A stretch of DNA of 64,000 nt from Pseudofrankia coriaricola (GTDB taxonomy: Bacteria > Actinomycetota > Actinomycetes > Frankiales > Frankiaceae): assembly GCF_001854805.1 (NCBI RefSeq), contig NZ_MBLO01000036.1, forward strand, positions 273,879-337,878, written 5' to 3'. A program made the position numbers and the translations under genes. Below the pieces are notes generated by a model. That model saw nothing but the letters and a program-made list of their open reading frames with translations. It ran no database searches and was not told the DNA's origin. Below, in pieces: positions 44,644 through 53,953 of this stretch (positions are counted from its first letter, which is position 1; each line of letters begins with the position of its first letter).

Positions 44644-44830
44644 TAGCATGAGGCCCGCCGGCCGTGCCGGCGAGCCCCTGGCCGGATCGTCTACAGCATG
44701 GACCTGCTCGGCCGCCCCTTCCCGGACGGCCCGTGGGCCGTTTCCGCTACGTTCTGACCTTGCGTCCCTGACCGGGCCGGCCGGGGTATGCCACCGGCGA
44801 AGAACGCGACGAAGCGAAGGAGAGGCTCCC

Positions 44831-45022
44831 ATGAAGGCCGAGGTCGACCCTCACCTGTGCCAGGGGCACGCCCGCTGCTGGGACATCTGCCCGGAGGTCT
44901 TCTCGCTTGACGAGGAAGGCCACGGCTTCGTCCCGATCCCCGACGTCCCGCCGCAGTTCGAGGCGAAGGCCCGCGAGGCCGCCGACAACTGCCCCGAGCG
45001 CGCCATCACGGTTTCCTCCTGA
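44831..45022 (+). CDS. Ferredoxin, 3Fe-4S-type with an extra cysteine
   Basis: 63 residues. CQGHARC gives Cys10 and Cys16, DNCPERA the distal Cys, and Cys20 (WDICPE) is an addition not present in the two ferredoxins at 13377 and 15840. It has no P450 directly adjacent; the nearest is at 45841 on the other strand. It could also accept electrons from the oxidoreductase at 37976. The gene is preceded by GGAGAGG. Confidence 0.9.
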   Translation: MKAEVDPHLCQGHARCWDICPEVFSLDEEGHGFVPIPDVPPQFEAKAREAADNCPERAITVSS

Positions 45023-45109
45023 GGGAGGCCGTCCCACCGGGACGCCCCGGACGGTCTGACCGGGAATGTCACGGGCGGGTAGGACCGGGGACGTCCCGGG
45101 CGACGCGGG

Positions 45110-45769
45110 CTACTCGTCCTGTTCGGCGGCGGGCACGGCCGCTTCCCGCGCGCCCGGTCGGGTGAGGTCGACCAGGATGCGCAGGAACCGCTCCTGGCCG
45201 ACGCCGTTGAACGGGTGCCCCTGCATCGTCGAGAACAGGTGGTAGCCACCGAGCGCGGCGACCGCGATCGCGTCGACCACGTCCTCCTCCCGCGGCTCGG
45301 CGAGCACTGGCCGCTGCAGCGCGGTCCAGATCGCCTCGCGCAGTTCGGGGACGCGGTCACCCTCATTGAGCATGAGCCGGAACAACCGGTCGAAACGGCG
45401 GATGTCCGCGAGCAGCTGTTCGCACACGTGCAGGCGGTGCTCCACCGCGTCCGCCGACGGGGGAATCGCCGCGCGCCTCTCGGCCATCTCGGCACGCAGG
45501 CGGCTGACCTCGCGGTCCACGGCCGCCGTCAGTAGCGCCTCCTTGGACGGGAAATGCCGGTACAGGCTGCCCGTGCCCACCGCCAGGCCGACGCGCCGCT
45601 CCACCTCGCTGATCGTGGCGCCGGTGAACCCGGCCTCGGCGAACACATCCATCGCCGCTTCGAGAATCCGGTCGCGGGTCGTCCGCCGCGATCCAGCGGG
45701 CCGGGTGGCCCTGGTTGTGGCCTTTGGGCGCGAGGTCTCCTGATTCGCGGTCCCCCGGCTCGCCGTCAC
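45110..45769 (-). CDS. TetR-family regulator, candidate repressor of the ATGCAAGGGTAC sites
   Basis: 219 residues. A basic N-terminal tail precedes the helix-turn-helix (ATISEVERRVGLAVGTGSLY, then RHFPSKEALL, about 50-80), and the C-terminal helical domain has LRILVDL. It lies 71 bases downstream of a P450 on the same strand, so both are probably transcribed from the palindromic promoter at 47051, giving autoregulation. Start GTG 45769 has only a weak ribosome site. The assignment to this operator is inferred from position. Confidence 0.9.
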   Translation of the reverse strand: MTASRGTANQETSRPKATTRATRPAGSRRTTRDRILEAAMDVFAEAGFTGATISEVERRVGLAVGTGSLYRHFPSKEALLTAAVDREVSRLRAEMAERRAAIPPSADAVEHRLHVCEQLLADIRRFDRLFRLMLNEGDRVPELREAIWTALQRPVLAEPREEDVVDAIAVAALGGYHLFSTMQGHPFNGVGQERFLRILVDLTRPGAREAAVPAAEQDE

Positions 45770-45840
45770 GGCGCCAGCCTACGCAGCCGGGACGCGGGCA
45801 CCGGCCCTGTGCGCGCCGTCCGTGCACAAATGGTCGCGCG

Positions 45841-47031
45841 TCACGCGGGCTCGAACACGAGCGGGATGGATGCCGGCCCCCGGGCCTGCAGGCTGAAGTA
45901 GGTGATCTCGGCGCCGCCGGGGACGCGGAACGGGCCGAGCCTTTCCAGCAGCCGGCGGATCGCCACCCGGACCTGCAGCCGGGCGAGGTTCGAGCCGACG
46001 CAGCGGTGCGGCCCGGCGCCGAACGTCAGATGCCGGTTGCGCGGCCGGTGGAGAACGACCTCGTCCGGTCGTTCGAAGACCTCGGGGTCACGGTTTGCCG
46101 CGCCGAAGAACAGGCCGACCTTGTCGCCCTTCCTGATGGGCCGGCCGAGGATCTCGACGTCTCTGGTCGCCGTGCGGAACATCAGCGGGAGCGGGGTCTC
46201 CAGCCGCAGGCATTCCTCCACCAGCGCCGGCACCAGCGAGAGGTCGGCGCGGACCGCCGCCTGCAGACGCGGGTTCTCGGCGAGGATCCGCATGGTCGCG
46301 CCGATGGCGCTCGCCGACGTGCCGATCCCGCCCTGGATGAGCAGCTGCAGGCCCGACAGGAACTCGTGGTCGACGAACGTCTCACCCGAGTCGTTCAGGC
46401 ATTGGACGGCGCTGACCACGTCGTCGCGCTTCGCCTGGCCGTTCTTCCGGCTCTCGAAGACGCCGGCGGCCCAGGCCCGCAACGTCGCCGCGCCCGCGGC
46501 CGTCTTCTGGGGGTCGGACTCGAAGCTGATGGCGCGCGCGGCGGGTTCGACGGCGCGGAAGTCCTCGTCGGTCGCGTGGAACAGCAACCGGAACAGGATG
46601 GTGCCCGGCAGCTTGCGGGCGAAGTCCACCGCGAGGTCGCATTCCCCCGCGTCCACGAAGGTGTCGATCAGCTCGTCGGCCACGCTCCTGATCGGGTCTT
46701 CCAGATGGGCGAGGGACGTCACCGTCAGGTGCGGGTTCACCTGGCGGCGATAGGCGCGCTGGCGTGGCGGGTCCAGCTCGATAGGGACCAGCCGCGGCAT
46801 CAGGTCGAACCCCGGACGGGTGATCGACACACCCTCGGTAGAGGTGAACGTCTCCCAGTCCTGCGCGATGCGCAGCACCAGGTCGCATGAGGTCGCCGCC
46901 CAGTAGCCGTGACCGCTTTCGACCCAGGTCAGAGGGCCAAGCCCGGCAAGCTCCCGGACCGCGTCCCAGTACGCCGGGCCGGCGACCGCCGGTGACAGGT
47001 GGTCGAACGTCGAGGTCGGGTACGGCGCCAT
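45841..47031 (-). CDS. Cytochrome P450 lacking the I-helix acid
   Basis: 396 residues. ExxR is EECLR, and the heme loop FGAGPHRCVGSNLARL gives about Cys344. The I-helix reads IQGGIGTSAS where AGx[D/E]T is expected, so the acidic residue that helps proton delivery is glycine. This suggests altered oxygen activation, such as peroxide use or a non-hydroxylating role. ATG 47031 follows GGGAGG; the longer frame to 47070 starts in the operator. Regulated by the palindrome 20 bases upstream. Confidence 0.92.
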   Translation of the reverse strand: MAPYPTSTFDHLSPAVAGPAYWDAVRELAGLGPLTWVESGHGYWAATSCDLVLRIAQDWETFTSTEGVSITRPGFDLMPRLVPIELDPPRQRAYRRQVNPHLTVTSLAHLEDPIRSVADELIDTFVDAGECDLAVDFARKLPGTILFRLLFHATDEDFRAVEPAARAISFESDPQKTAAGAATLRAWAAGVFESRKNGQAKRDDVVSAVQCLNDSGETFVDHEFLSGLQLLIQGGIGTSASAIGATMRILAENPRLQAAVRADLSLVPALVEECLRLETPLPLMFRTATRDVEILGRPIRKGDKVGLFFGAANRDPEVFERPDEVVLHRPRNRHLTFGAGPHRCVGSNLARLQVRVAIRRLLERLGPFRVPGGAEITYFSLQARGPASIPLVFEPA

Positions 47032-47050
47032 CCAGGCCTCCCAAACAGAG

Positions 47051-47070
47051 ATGCAAGGGTACTCTTGCAT
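47051..47070. promoter_or_regulatory. Palindromic operator, site 2 of the 45-60 kb regulon
   Basis: ATGCAAGGGTACTCTTGCAT differs from a perfect 20-bp palindrome by one base. It lies between the divergent P450 (start 47031) and VOC gene (start 47208). The same element, fully symmetric, is at 57260. Confidence 0.8.
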
Positions 47071-47207
47071 TCAATGGGAGGAAAAATAACGTCGACGTTT
47101 CGGCGCGGTCAACGCCCACCGTGACGGCAGCCGACGGCGGCCTGCGGCCGCCCATACCCGGGACGGCGGCGCGCCGTGGCTGGCGCAGGTCTCAGTTGGG
47201 AGCGGTC

Positions 47208-47651
47208 ATGGACGCGGTGCCCTTCCACATCGGCATCACCACCAACGATCTCGGCGCCTCGATGCGGGATCTCACGCGGGCCCTCGGCGTCACCTGGACC
47301 GCGCCCACCGCCGGCGAGGGCCTGTTCCACACCGTCGACGACGTCCCGCAGCCCCGGCCGACGTCCTGTATCTCCCGACAGGGCCCCATCCACGTGGACC
47401 TCATCAAGGGAGAACCCGGCACCATCTGGGAGACCGCCGGGCCGCGGCTGCACCATTTCGCCTACTGGACCGACGACCTGGCGGCCGACGTCATTCGCCT
47501 TACAAGCGAAGGCTGGCGCCTCGAAATGACGAAGCCGGACGAGAACGGCCGCCCCACCCTCTTCGCCTACCTGGTCCGCGCCGACGGCTTCCGCCTGGAA
47601 CTCATCGACGCCGCCGGCCGCGACGACTACGCCGCCCGCCTCCGCGAGTAA
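47208..47651 (+). CDS. VOC-superfamily (glyoxalase/dioxygenase-like) protein
   Basis: 147 residues. FHIGITTNDLGASMRDL at the start, LHHFAYWTDDL in the middle and a C-terminal FRLELIDA are the paired beta-alpha-beta-beta-beta units of VOC proteins, with His and Glu as likely metal ligands. Members include lyases, epimerases and ring-cleavage dioxygenases. ATG 47208 follows GGGAG. Divergent from the P450 across the palindrome, so probably co-regulated. Confidence 0.88.
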   Translation: MDAVPFHIGITTNDLGASMRDLTRALGVTWTAPTAGEGLFHTVDDVPQPRPTSCISRQGPIHVDLIKGEPGTIWETAGPRLHHFAYWTDDLAADVIRLTSEGWRLEMTKPDENGRPTLFAYLVRADGFRLELIDAAGRDDYAARLRE

Positions 47652-47654
47652 GAC

Positions 47655-48095
47655 TCAGTCCAGGTCGTACGGCTTGGGGGTGCCGTCGTGGATCTCGATC
47701 CATTCGGCGCCTTCCGGGCCGGCGACCCAGGTGTACTTCTGGTTCGGCGTGAAAACACCCTGGCCCGCCCGGGTGACCCGCCTTCCGTAACGGAGCTCGC
47801 CGGACAGCACATAGGTGATCTGGTGCGTGCCGTGCCGGTGCGGCCGAACCTGGGCACCGGGACCGACCCGTGACCGGACGACCGTCATGGTCGGCGACAG
47901 CAGGATCGTCGTCGAGAGCATGTCGCGCCCGACGGCGTCGAGGAAGACCTCCCGCTGCTCTTCCGGCAACCATTCGGAGAGTTCCTGGTTGCTCCGGTAC
48001 GGCAATGTGTTCGAGTCGTAGAAGAACATCCGCGCGCCATCCCCCGGCACGCCCTCGTTCGGGTGCCCGGCACGCTCCTCGGACGCTTCACTCAC
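47655..48095 (-). CDS. Cupin-domain protein
   Basis: 146 residues. The metal motif of cupin 1 is clear (GAQVRPHRHGTHQITYVLSG, with His-x-His and Glu/Gln), followed by GQGVFTPNQKYTW. Single-domain cupins act as dioxygenases, isomerases or sensors. GTG 48095 follows GGAGGT; the longer frame to 48131 is unlikely. It ends three bases from the convergent VOC gene and lies downstream of the P450 at 48287. Confidence 0.88.
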   Translation of the reverse strand: MSEASEERAGHPNEGVPGDGARMFFYDSNTLPYRSNQELSEWLPEEQREVFLDAVGRDMLSTTILLSPTMTVVRSRVGPGAQVRPHRHGTHQITYVLSGELRYGRRVTRAGQGVFTPNQKYTWVAGPEGAEWIEIHDGTPKPYDLD

Positions 48096-48286
48096 GCCGC
48101 ATCCACCTCCCACGGCCCCAGCCGCGACCACACGGTGGCCGAACCTGGGTCACAGTGCTCTCGCCCAGCGGGCGCAAGGGAAGTCTTGCCCCGCCCTCCG
48201 CCGCGGGCAACTGATCGCTCACCGCGCCGCCGGGCGGCCGGGCGGCCCGGCGGCCCGGCGCCCGACGGAGCCGACCGGAGCCCTGC

Positions 48287-49528
48287 CTACTCGGGCTCCG
48301 CGGGCGACAGCCGGGCACCCGGCGTGAAGGTGATGGGCACGGTGAGGGGGGCACGGTTGTAGGTCGAGTGGAACTCGACCTCGGCGCCGGGCGCCAGCCG
48401 AATGTCGTGCAGGCGGTTGACGAGCTCCTCGACGGCGATGCGCAGGTTCATCCGGGCGAGGTTCGAGCCGGCGCAACGGTGCGGGCCGGCGCCGAAGGCG
48501 ATGTGCCGGTTGCGGGGCCGCTCGGCGTCGAACGTCTCCGGGTCCTCGAACTCGTTCTCGTCATGGTTGGCCGCGGCCCAGTACAGCAGGATCTGCTCGC
48601 CCGCCTTGATCTGCTGGCCGTTCACCTCGGTGTCGTGCCGGGCGGTGCGCGCGACCGAGATGAACGAGCTGTCGAGGCGCAGCAGCTCCTCCACCCCGTT
48701 CGGGATCAGCTCCGGCCGGGCACGCAGCAGCTCCGGAATCTCGGGGTGCTCGCAGAAACGCAGCATCGACATGCCGAGTGCGCCGGCCGTCGTGTCGAGA
48801 CCACCGAGAATGAGCAGGTGGATGGTGCCGATCGCCTCCGCGTCGGTGATCGGCCGGCCCTCGATCTCGGCGGCGAGCACCGCGTCGATCACGTCGCCGC
48901 GCGGTCCTGTCTGGCGCCGCTCGGCGATGCGTTCGGCGATCCAGCCGGCGAGCTTGAAGATGCACTCGCGTGCCTCGGGGACGGGCTGCGCGGTCGTGAT
49001 CGCCCATTCGTTGACCTGGGCGAGGTCCTCCTTCGGCGCGTGCAGGGCGAAGTCGAAGAAGGCCAGCCCCGGCAGCGGCCGGGCGAACTCGGCGATGAAG
49101 TCGCACTCGCCGCGTTCGATGAAACCGTCGATCAGCCGGTTCACCAGGTCGCGGGTCTGCTTCTCCCATTCGGCGACGACGACGGGCCGGAAGGAGGGGT
49201 TGATGACGCGGCGGAACTCGCGCTGCAGCGGCGGGTCGATCGTGACCGGAAGGATCGTGTGCCTTTCCGTCGCCGCGATCGTGATGCCGTCGGCGGAGCT
49301 GAAGGTCTCCCAATCCTGGGCGACGCCGAGCACCTGCTCGTAGCCGGTGGCCACCCAGAAGCCGCCGTGCTGGTCGCTATGCGCGACGGGGCAGCGCGAC
49401 CGGGCGCGCGCCAGCGTCGGGTGGAAGTCCTGGGCCAACGCGGCCGACTGGTGGTCGAAGTGGTGCTCGACCCACTCGTCGTCGATCGCGGCCTCGGCCG
49501 GGCCAGGCGGCGTCGCCGTCACGTCCAT
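48287..49528 (-). CDS. Cytochrome P450
   Basis: 413 residues. The I-helix has LGGLDTTAG, a normal GGxDT, the K-helix EELLR, and the heme loop FGAGPHRCAGSNLARM gives about Cys352. It is related to the P450 at 45841 (shared ...VAQDWETF and FGAGPHRC) but has the intact acid. ATG 49528 follows GAGGTGGGAG. It has its own promoter with operator copy 10. Confidence 0.94.
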   Translation of the reverse strand: MDVTATPPGPAEAAIDDEWVEHHFDHQSAALAQDFHPTLARARSRCPVAHSDQHGGFWVATGYEQVLGVAQDWETFSSADGITIAATERHTILPVTIDPPLQREFRRVINPSFRPVVVAEWEKQTRDLVNRLIDGFIERGECDFIAEFARPLPGLAFFDFALHAPKEDLAQVNEWAITTAQPVPEARECIFKLAGWIAERIAERRQTGPRGDVIDAVLAAEIEGRPITDAEAIGTIHLLILGGLDTTAGALGMSMLRFCEHPEIPELLRARPELIPNGVEELLRLDSSFISVARTARHDTEVNGQQIKAGEQILLYWAAANHDENEFEDPETFDAERPRNRHIAFGAGPHRCAGSNLARMNLRIAVEELVNRLHDIRLAPGAEVEFHSTYNRAPLTVPITFTPGARLSPAEPE

Positions 49529-49601
49529 CTCCCACCTCACGAACGTCAGTGGCCTGGACGACCAACGGGTCCTCGGCCATTCCGCGAGAAGAATAGCAAT
49601 A

Positions 49602-49615
49602 AGTGAGCGCTCGTT
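49602..49615 (-). promoter_or_regulatory. Operator copy 10, upstream of P450 48287
   Basis: AGTGAGCGCTCGTT matches the core at 12 of 14 positions with the perfect centre GAGCGCTC. It is 74 bases upstream of ATG 49528; leftward TATTCT-like sequence follows. Confidence 0.6.
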
Positions 49616-49671
49616 TAGCGTTCGCCCAGCACATGAGGCGCCGGGGATGGCCACGGGGCGTGGCGGCGGCG

Positions 49672-50082
49672 CTATCCCAGCGTGCCTAGCAGGGCCTTCG
49701 TGTCGTGGACGAAGGCCTCGACCTCGACGATCTGGCCGCCGCGGATCCGGATCAGGTCGATCATCGGGAGGACGACCGATCGGCCGGTGGCCCGCGCCGT
49801 CCACCGGATGACGATCCGCAGCGCGTAAAGGTCCTCCGCGCACCGCCAGTACTCGGTTCCCTCGATGCGCTGCTCCCAGTGCTCGCGCATGCCCGTCTGG
49901 ACGGCGCGGAACGCGTCGAGCCCTTCGTGGACGCCGCCGTGCGGCAGCGACGCCGGCTCCACCAGCACGATGTCGTCCGCGAACAGCGTCGCCCAGCGCT
50001 CGGCCGTCGCGGGGTCGCTCATCGCGTCCGGTTTCCAGGACGCCGCGAGCGTCTCCATCACCTGCGCCGCCGTCAGCCCCAC
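49672..50082 (-). CDS. SnoaL/NTF2-like protein
   Basis: 136 residues. RWATLFADDIVLVEPASLP, then GVHEGLDAFRAVQ and the C-terminal MIDLIRIRGGQIVEVEAFVH form a typical SnoaL-like cone fold. In catabolic operons such proteins act as isomerases, hydratases or small-molecule binders. GTG 50082 follows GGAGGGGG. It lies 46 bases after the SDR and probably ends the leftward operon. Confidence 0.87.
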   Translation of the reverse strand: MGLTAAQVMETLAASWKPDAMSDPATAERWATLFADDIVLVEPASLPHGGVHEGLDAFRAVQTGMREHWEQRIEGTEYWRCAEDLYALRIVIRWTARATGRSVVLPMIDLIRIRGGQIVEVEAFVHDTKALLGTLG

Positions 50083-50128
50083 AGAAGTACCCCCTCCGTC
50101 CTCGGCGCCGGCTTGGCGGCCTCCCGTC

Positions 50129-50950
50129 CTAACCGAGGAAGAACTTGCCGCCGTCGTAGGAGATGGTCTGGCCGGTCATGTATCGGGAGGCGTCGCTGGC
50201 GAGGAACACCACCGGGCCGGCCACGTCGTCCTCCGTGGCGACCCGCCCGATGAGCTGCATGCGGAACTCCGGGGTACCCGTCATCTGCTCCTCGCGTTCC
50301 AGCACACCAAGCGCGATCGCCTCGGCCGCCATCGAGCCGACCGACAGGGCGTTGACCCGGATTCCCAGCGAGGCCAGCTCCTTGGCCAGCGACTTCGTCA
50401 TCGCGATGACCGCGCCGCGGGCCGTCCCGTAGTCGAGCCAGTTGCGCACGCCGTAGGCGGCCGACGAGGTGTGGTTGACGATCGCCGGGCACGGCGACCT
50501 GGCGAGCTCCGGGACGGCGGCCTTGCAGAGGAGAAACGTCCCGCGCACCATCACCGCCATCGTCGTGTCCCAGTGCTCGGTCGTCATCTGGGCGAGCGGC
50601 GTGTACGTCGTGTCCCGGTAACGGTTCGGGTTGTTCACCAGCACGTCGAGCCGGCCGAACTCCGCCATGGCGAACGCGACCGCGCCCTGGGCGCTGGCCT
50701 CGTCCGTGACGTCGAGATGGCAGAACCGGGCGGTCCCACCGTCCTTCTCGATGAGGCCGACCGTCTCCTCCCCCGCATCGGCGAACCGGTCGGCGACGAC
50801 GACGCAGGCGCCCGCGGACGCCAGGGCGCGGGCATACCCACGCCCGGCCCCCTGCGCCGCTCCCGTCACCAGGGCTACCCGTCCGGCGAGCGGGCCGGTC
50901 GAACCGCCGACGGCGTGGGCCGCACCGGTCGGTTCCTCGGTCCCGGTCAT
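50129..50950 (-). CDS. SDR with Arg in place of the catalytic Lys
   Basis: 273 residues. TGAAQGAG binds the nucleotide, NNPNRY replaces NNAG, and the Ser is in HTSSAAYG. The catalytic motif reads YGTAR rather than YxxxK, so the lysine that lowers the Tyr pKa is Arg. The protein may be a weak dehydrogenase, a different catalyst or a binder. The start overlaps the Rieske stop (ATGA). Confidence 0.9.
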   Translation of the reverse strand: MTGTEEPTGAAHAVGGSTGPLAGRVALVTGAAQGAGRGYARALASAGACVVVADRFADAGEETVGLIEKDGGTARFCHLDVTDEASAQGAVAFAMAEFGRLDVLVNNPNRYRDTTYTPLAQMTTEHWDTTMAVMVRGTFLLCKAAVPELARSPCPAIVNHTSSAAYGVRNWLDYGTARGAVIAMTKSLAKELASLGIRVNALSVGSMAAEAIALGVLEREEQMTGTPEFRMQLIGRVATEDDVAGPVVFLASDASRYMTGQTISYDGGKFFLG

Positions 50951-52125
50951 ACCGGCTGCTCCCCGGCCGATCCCAGGACCTGACGCAGCGTGCGCGCCAT
51001 GTGCTGCATCACTGGCTCGTTGCGGCCGAACACCAGCGTCTTCGGGACGAACGGCGAGCGCAGCCCGAGGCCGGCCCGCGTCGCCATCTCGTAGTCCTCC
51101 TTGTCGACGACCGTCTGGCACGCCCAGCGGACCGCCTCCTCCAGCTCCTTCGCCTCCTGGGGCGAGTCGGGAAGCTCGCGGCGGTAGGCGTAGTGCAGCG
51201 CCACCGTCTCGTGCAGGCCCTGGCCCGGGTAGATCGTGAAGATCTCCAGCCGGTCGCCGACGACCGAGAAGCTCAGGTTCGGGAAGAGCCGGTAGTTGAG
51301 GTTGATCTGGCCGTCGTCGACCGGCCGCCAGTCCTCCTCCGGCACCTCGCGCAGCCTGTCGACGGTGCGCATCGTCGAGGTCATCAGTGCGTGCTCGCCG
51401 TAGAAGTCGGCGATCGAGGTGTTGCTGTAGACGAGCGGCCGAGCGGTCTCGCGGTGCAGGTGGGCGAAGTGGTAGGTCTCGCAGTGGGTGCCCCAGACGA
51501 CCTTCCAGTTCGTCGCCACCGGGTGCGGATGGGTCGCGGCTATCGCGTGCCAGGTCCCGAAGCCGAACGAGGCGAACTGCTCGCCGAGGCCGGCGAGGTA
51601 CTCGTCCACCGAGAACGGCGCGTCGGGGTTGGCCGACGCGAAGATCATGCCGTGGCGTTCCTCGGCGGGCAGCTCGATCAGCCCCCGGTCCTCGCGGCGC
51701 ATGTCGGAGAACCCCTCGGCGCCCGGCAGGCCGACGAGCCGGCCCTCCAGGTCGTACACCCACGCGTGGAACGGGCAGGTGAACCGGCGGGCGCCCGTCC
51801 CGCACCCCGGCTCGACGACCCGCACGCCACGGTGCTGGCACATGTTGAGAAACGCCCGCACCCGGCCCGACGCGTCGCGGGTGAGCAGCATCGGCGTGCC
51901 GGTCGCGTCGAACGTCATCCACGACCCCGGCTCGGGCAGGTCGCGGGTGAGGCCGACGAACATCGGGTAGCGGTTGAAGACGATCCGGCGCTCCAGCTCG
52001 AACTGCTCGGACGACCGGTAGCCGTCCAGCGGCTCCTCCATGGTGTGCTCGGCCAGGTCGGTCGTCCGCCGGTCGATCAGATCCAGGGTCCGCCGGCCTA
52101 ACTCGCGCTGCATCTGTGCGTTCAT
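50947..52125 (-). CDS. Rieske-type aromatic ring-hydroxylating oxygenase, alpha subunit
   Basis: 392 residues. The Rieske cluster is Cys96-x-His98 and Cys117-x2-His120 (MCQHRG and TCPFH). The mononuclear iron ligands are His219 and His224 in ETYHFAHLH, with a distal acid not pinned. It inserts oxygen into an aromatic ring or a terpenoid/steroid using an external reductase. No reductase gene is in the operon. Coupled by 4-base overlaps on both sides. Confidence 0.93.
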   Translation of the reverse strand: MNAQMQRELGRRTLDLIDRRTTDLAEHTMEEPLDGYRSSEQFELERRIVFNRYPMFVGLTRDLPEPGSWMTFDATGTPMLLTRDASGRVRAFLNMCQHRGVRVVEPGCGTGARRFTCPFHAWVYDLEGRLVGLPGAEGFSDMRREDRGLIELPAEERHGMIFASANPDAPFSVDEYLAGLGEQFASFGFGTWHAIAATHPHPVATNWKVVWGTHCETYHFAHLHRETARPLVYSNTSIADFYGEHALMTSTMRTVDRLREVPEEDWRPVDDGQINLNYRLFPNLSFSVVGDRLEIFTIYPGQGLHETVALHYAYRRELPDSPQEAKELEEAVRWACQTVVDKEDYEMATRAGLGLRSPFVPKTLVFGRNEPVMQHMARTLRQVLGSAGEQPV

Positions 52126-53597
52126 GCGGTCCGCTCCAGTTCCCTCGCTCCTGGCTCGCCGGCGGCCCGGTCAGCCACCTGGATCCGTTCGGCGTCCGCC
52201 GCGACGGTGGTGCCGGCGAAGAACTCGGGGGAGGTGCCGCCGTAGAACCGCACCGCGTTCACGCAGGTGAACTCCTCGAACTGCGCGGGCGTGAGAATGC
52301 CGTCCTCGACCAGCTCATAGGCCTCGAGGAGCGGGTGGGTGAACGACGGGACGTCCCAGTGCCCGAGGTCGGAGCCCATCATCGGGCGCAGCTGGGCACC
52401 GAGCGGGTTGACCCGCCTGTCGTAGGCGAGGCCCACCAGCGGGTCGTCGCCCTCGCATCCCCAGTAGAAGCCGCGGACGAACGCGTCCCGGATCTCCTCG
52501 ACCGACGTGACCCCGCTGGCGGCGAAGTCGTCGACCTGGCCGTCCGCCGCCGACACGCCGGGCACGAGCTGCTCCGGCCGGTAGTGGGCGAGCTCGGGGG
52601 CGTGCCTCGTCGCCAGCCGGGCAAGCTCCGCCGGGTCGAGCCGGGCCGGGTCGAGCCGGCCCAGCCCCGCCTTGCCGCGCTTCTCGAACCGCGACACCAG
52701 GTCGCCGTAGACCCGCACGCCGCCCGCCACGCCGCCCTCGAGCAGCGCGACCCGCAGGTCGGGAAACCTCGTCGTGACCCCGCCGAGGAACAGCGACTTG
52801 GCGGTCGCCTCCCCCACCGCGGCGAAATGCCCGGCGGCGTAGGAGTAGTTGGACGGCGAGAAATGGCCGGTGAACCTGAAGCCGTTCGAATGGCACGACA
52901 GCGGGACGCCGAGCTCGACCGCCTTGGCCCAGAACGGGTCGTAGTCGTGGTCGCTGTCCAGCCCGAAGTTGTCGATCCGCTGCAGCCGCGACCGGTACTC
53001 GGGCGGCGCGTCGGCGAACGCCGGGATCGGCCGCCAGACGAACGACGGCATCAGCGCCGCCCGCAGCCCGAGCGACACCGCGTGCTCCAGCGCCTCGATC
53101 CCCTCGTCGGGGGTGTGCGCGGGGATGACCGCGACCGGGGCGAGCCGGTCCCGGTAGGGCGCGTAGGCCTGCGCGACGTAGGCGTTGTAGAGCCGGGCGA
53201 GCCCGACCCGGGTCTCGGGGTTCTCCAGCGACAGCAGCACCATGCCGCGCGACGGGTAGACGACGGCGAAGTCGATCCCGGCCTCGCCGAGCCGCTCGTG
53301 GTACAGCGACGGCATGGCGACGGTCGCGTAGTCGAGGGTGTCGCTCGGCGTCCACCACACCGGGCGGGCCGACAGGTGCAGCCGGCGGCGCTCGGCGAGC
53401 GACGGCACGCGCTCGCCGGACCCGTCGGCGAGGCCGAGGGCCTTCACCGCCGGGTCGTCGAGCAGGTGCCCGCCGCCGTTGTCCCGCACGAAGTCGGCGA
53501 ACGCGACGCTGATCTCGACGTGGTGCGCGTCGGCGTCGATGATGACGTGGCCGAGGTCCGCCCGGACGCGCCGGGCGCTGGTCGACTGACCGGTCAT
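52122..53597 (-). CDS. Amidohydrolase-2 family hydrolase/decarboxylase
   Basis: 491 residues. VIIDADAHHVE at the start, the mid-barrel PLSCHSNGF and C-terminal MMGSDLGHWD are metal ligands of the amidohydrolase-2 group. Such enzymes decarboxylate or hydrolyse ring-cleavage products, so this probably follows the Rieske step. ATG 53597 and TGA 52122 both overlap neighbours by four bases. Confidence 0.9.
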   Translation of the reverse strand: MTGQSTSARRVRADLGHVIIDADAHHVEISVAFADFVRDNGGGHLLDDPAVKALGLADGSGERVPSLAERRRLHLSARPVWWTPSDTLDYATVAMPSLYHERLGEAGIDFAVVYPSRGMVLLSLENPETRVGLARLYNAYVAQAYAPYRDRLAPVAVIPAHTPDEGIEALEHAVSLGLRAALMPSFVWRPIPAFADAPPEYRSRLQRIDNFGLDSDHDYDPFWAKAVELGVPLSCHSNGFRFTGHFSPSNYSYAAGHFAAVGEATAKSLFLGGVTTRFPDLRVALLEGGVAGGVRVYGDLVSRFEKRGKAGLGRLDPARLDPAELARLATRHAPELAHYRPEQLVPGVSAADGQVDDFAASGVTSVEEIRDAFVRGFYWGCEGDDPLVGLAYDRRVNPLGAQLRPMMGSDLGHWDVPSFTHPLLEAYELVEDGILTPAQFEEFTCVNAVRFYGGTSPEFFAGTTVAADAERIQVADRAAGEPGARELERTA

Positions 53598-53953
53598 CGC
53601 GGAGCCCCCTCGGCGAAGACGAGCATGGTGGCGATCCTTCCGTTCTCGACGCGGATGATGTCGAGGCCGACCGCGACGGCGGTCGGGAAGATCCAGCGGA
53701 CGTAGGCCCGGCTCCAGCTGTGATGGCTCTCGGGCGGCGCCGCGAGCGCCACTGTCACCCCGTCCGGCCAGGCGGCGGTGTACTCGGTGACGTGGTCGGC
53801 GAGGGCGCGGCGCCCGCGCACGACCGGCCGTTCGTCCGGCGGGACGAACTCCACCTCGTCGGCGCAGCAGGCCTCGAAGTGGCGCAGCCGCTCGGCCGGG
53901 TCGCGGGTGACCCAGGCCGCCGTCCACTCGGTGAACAGCTCCTCGGGGGTCAC
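53594..53953 (-). CDS. SnoaL-like small protein
   Basis: 119 residues. FTEWTAAWVTRDPAERLRHF, EVEFVPPDERPVVRGR and the terminal VGLDIIRVENGRIATMLVFA follow the SnoaL-like fold. GTG 53953 overlaps the SDR stop (GTGA), and its own stop overlaps the amidohydrolase start. A role as isomerase or hydratase is possible but unproven. Confidence 0.85.
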   Translation of the reverse strand: MTPEELFTEWTAAWVTRDPAERLRHFEACCADEVEFVPPDERPVVRGRRALADHVTEYTAAWPDGVTVALAAPPESHHSWSRAYVRWIFPTAVAVGLDIIRVENGRIATMLVFAEGAPR

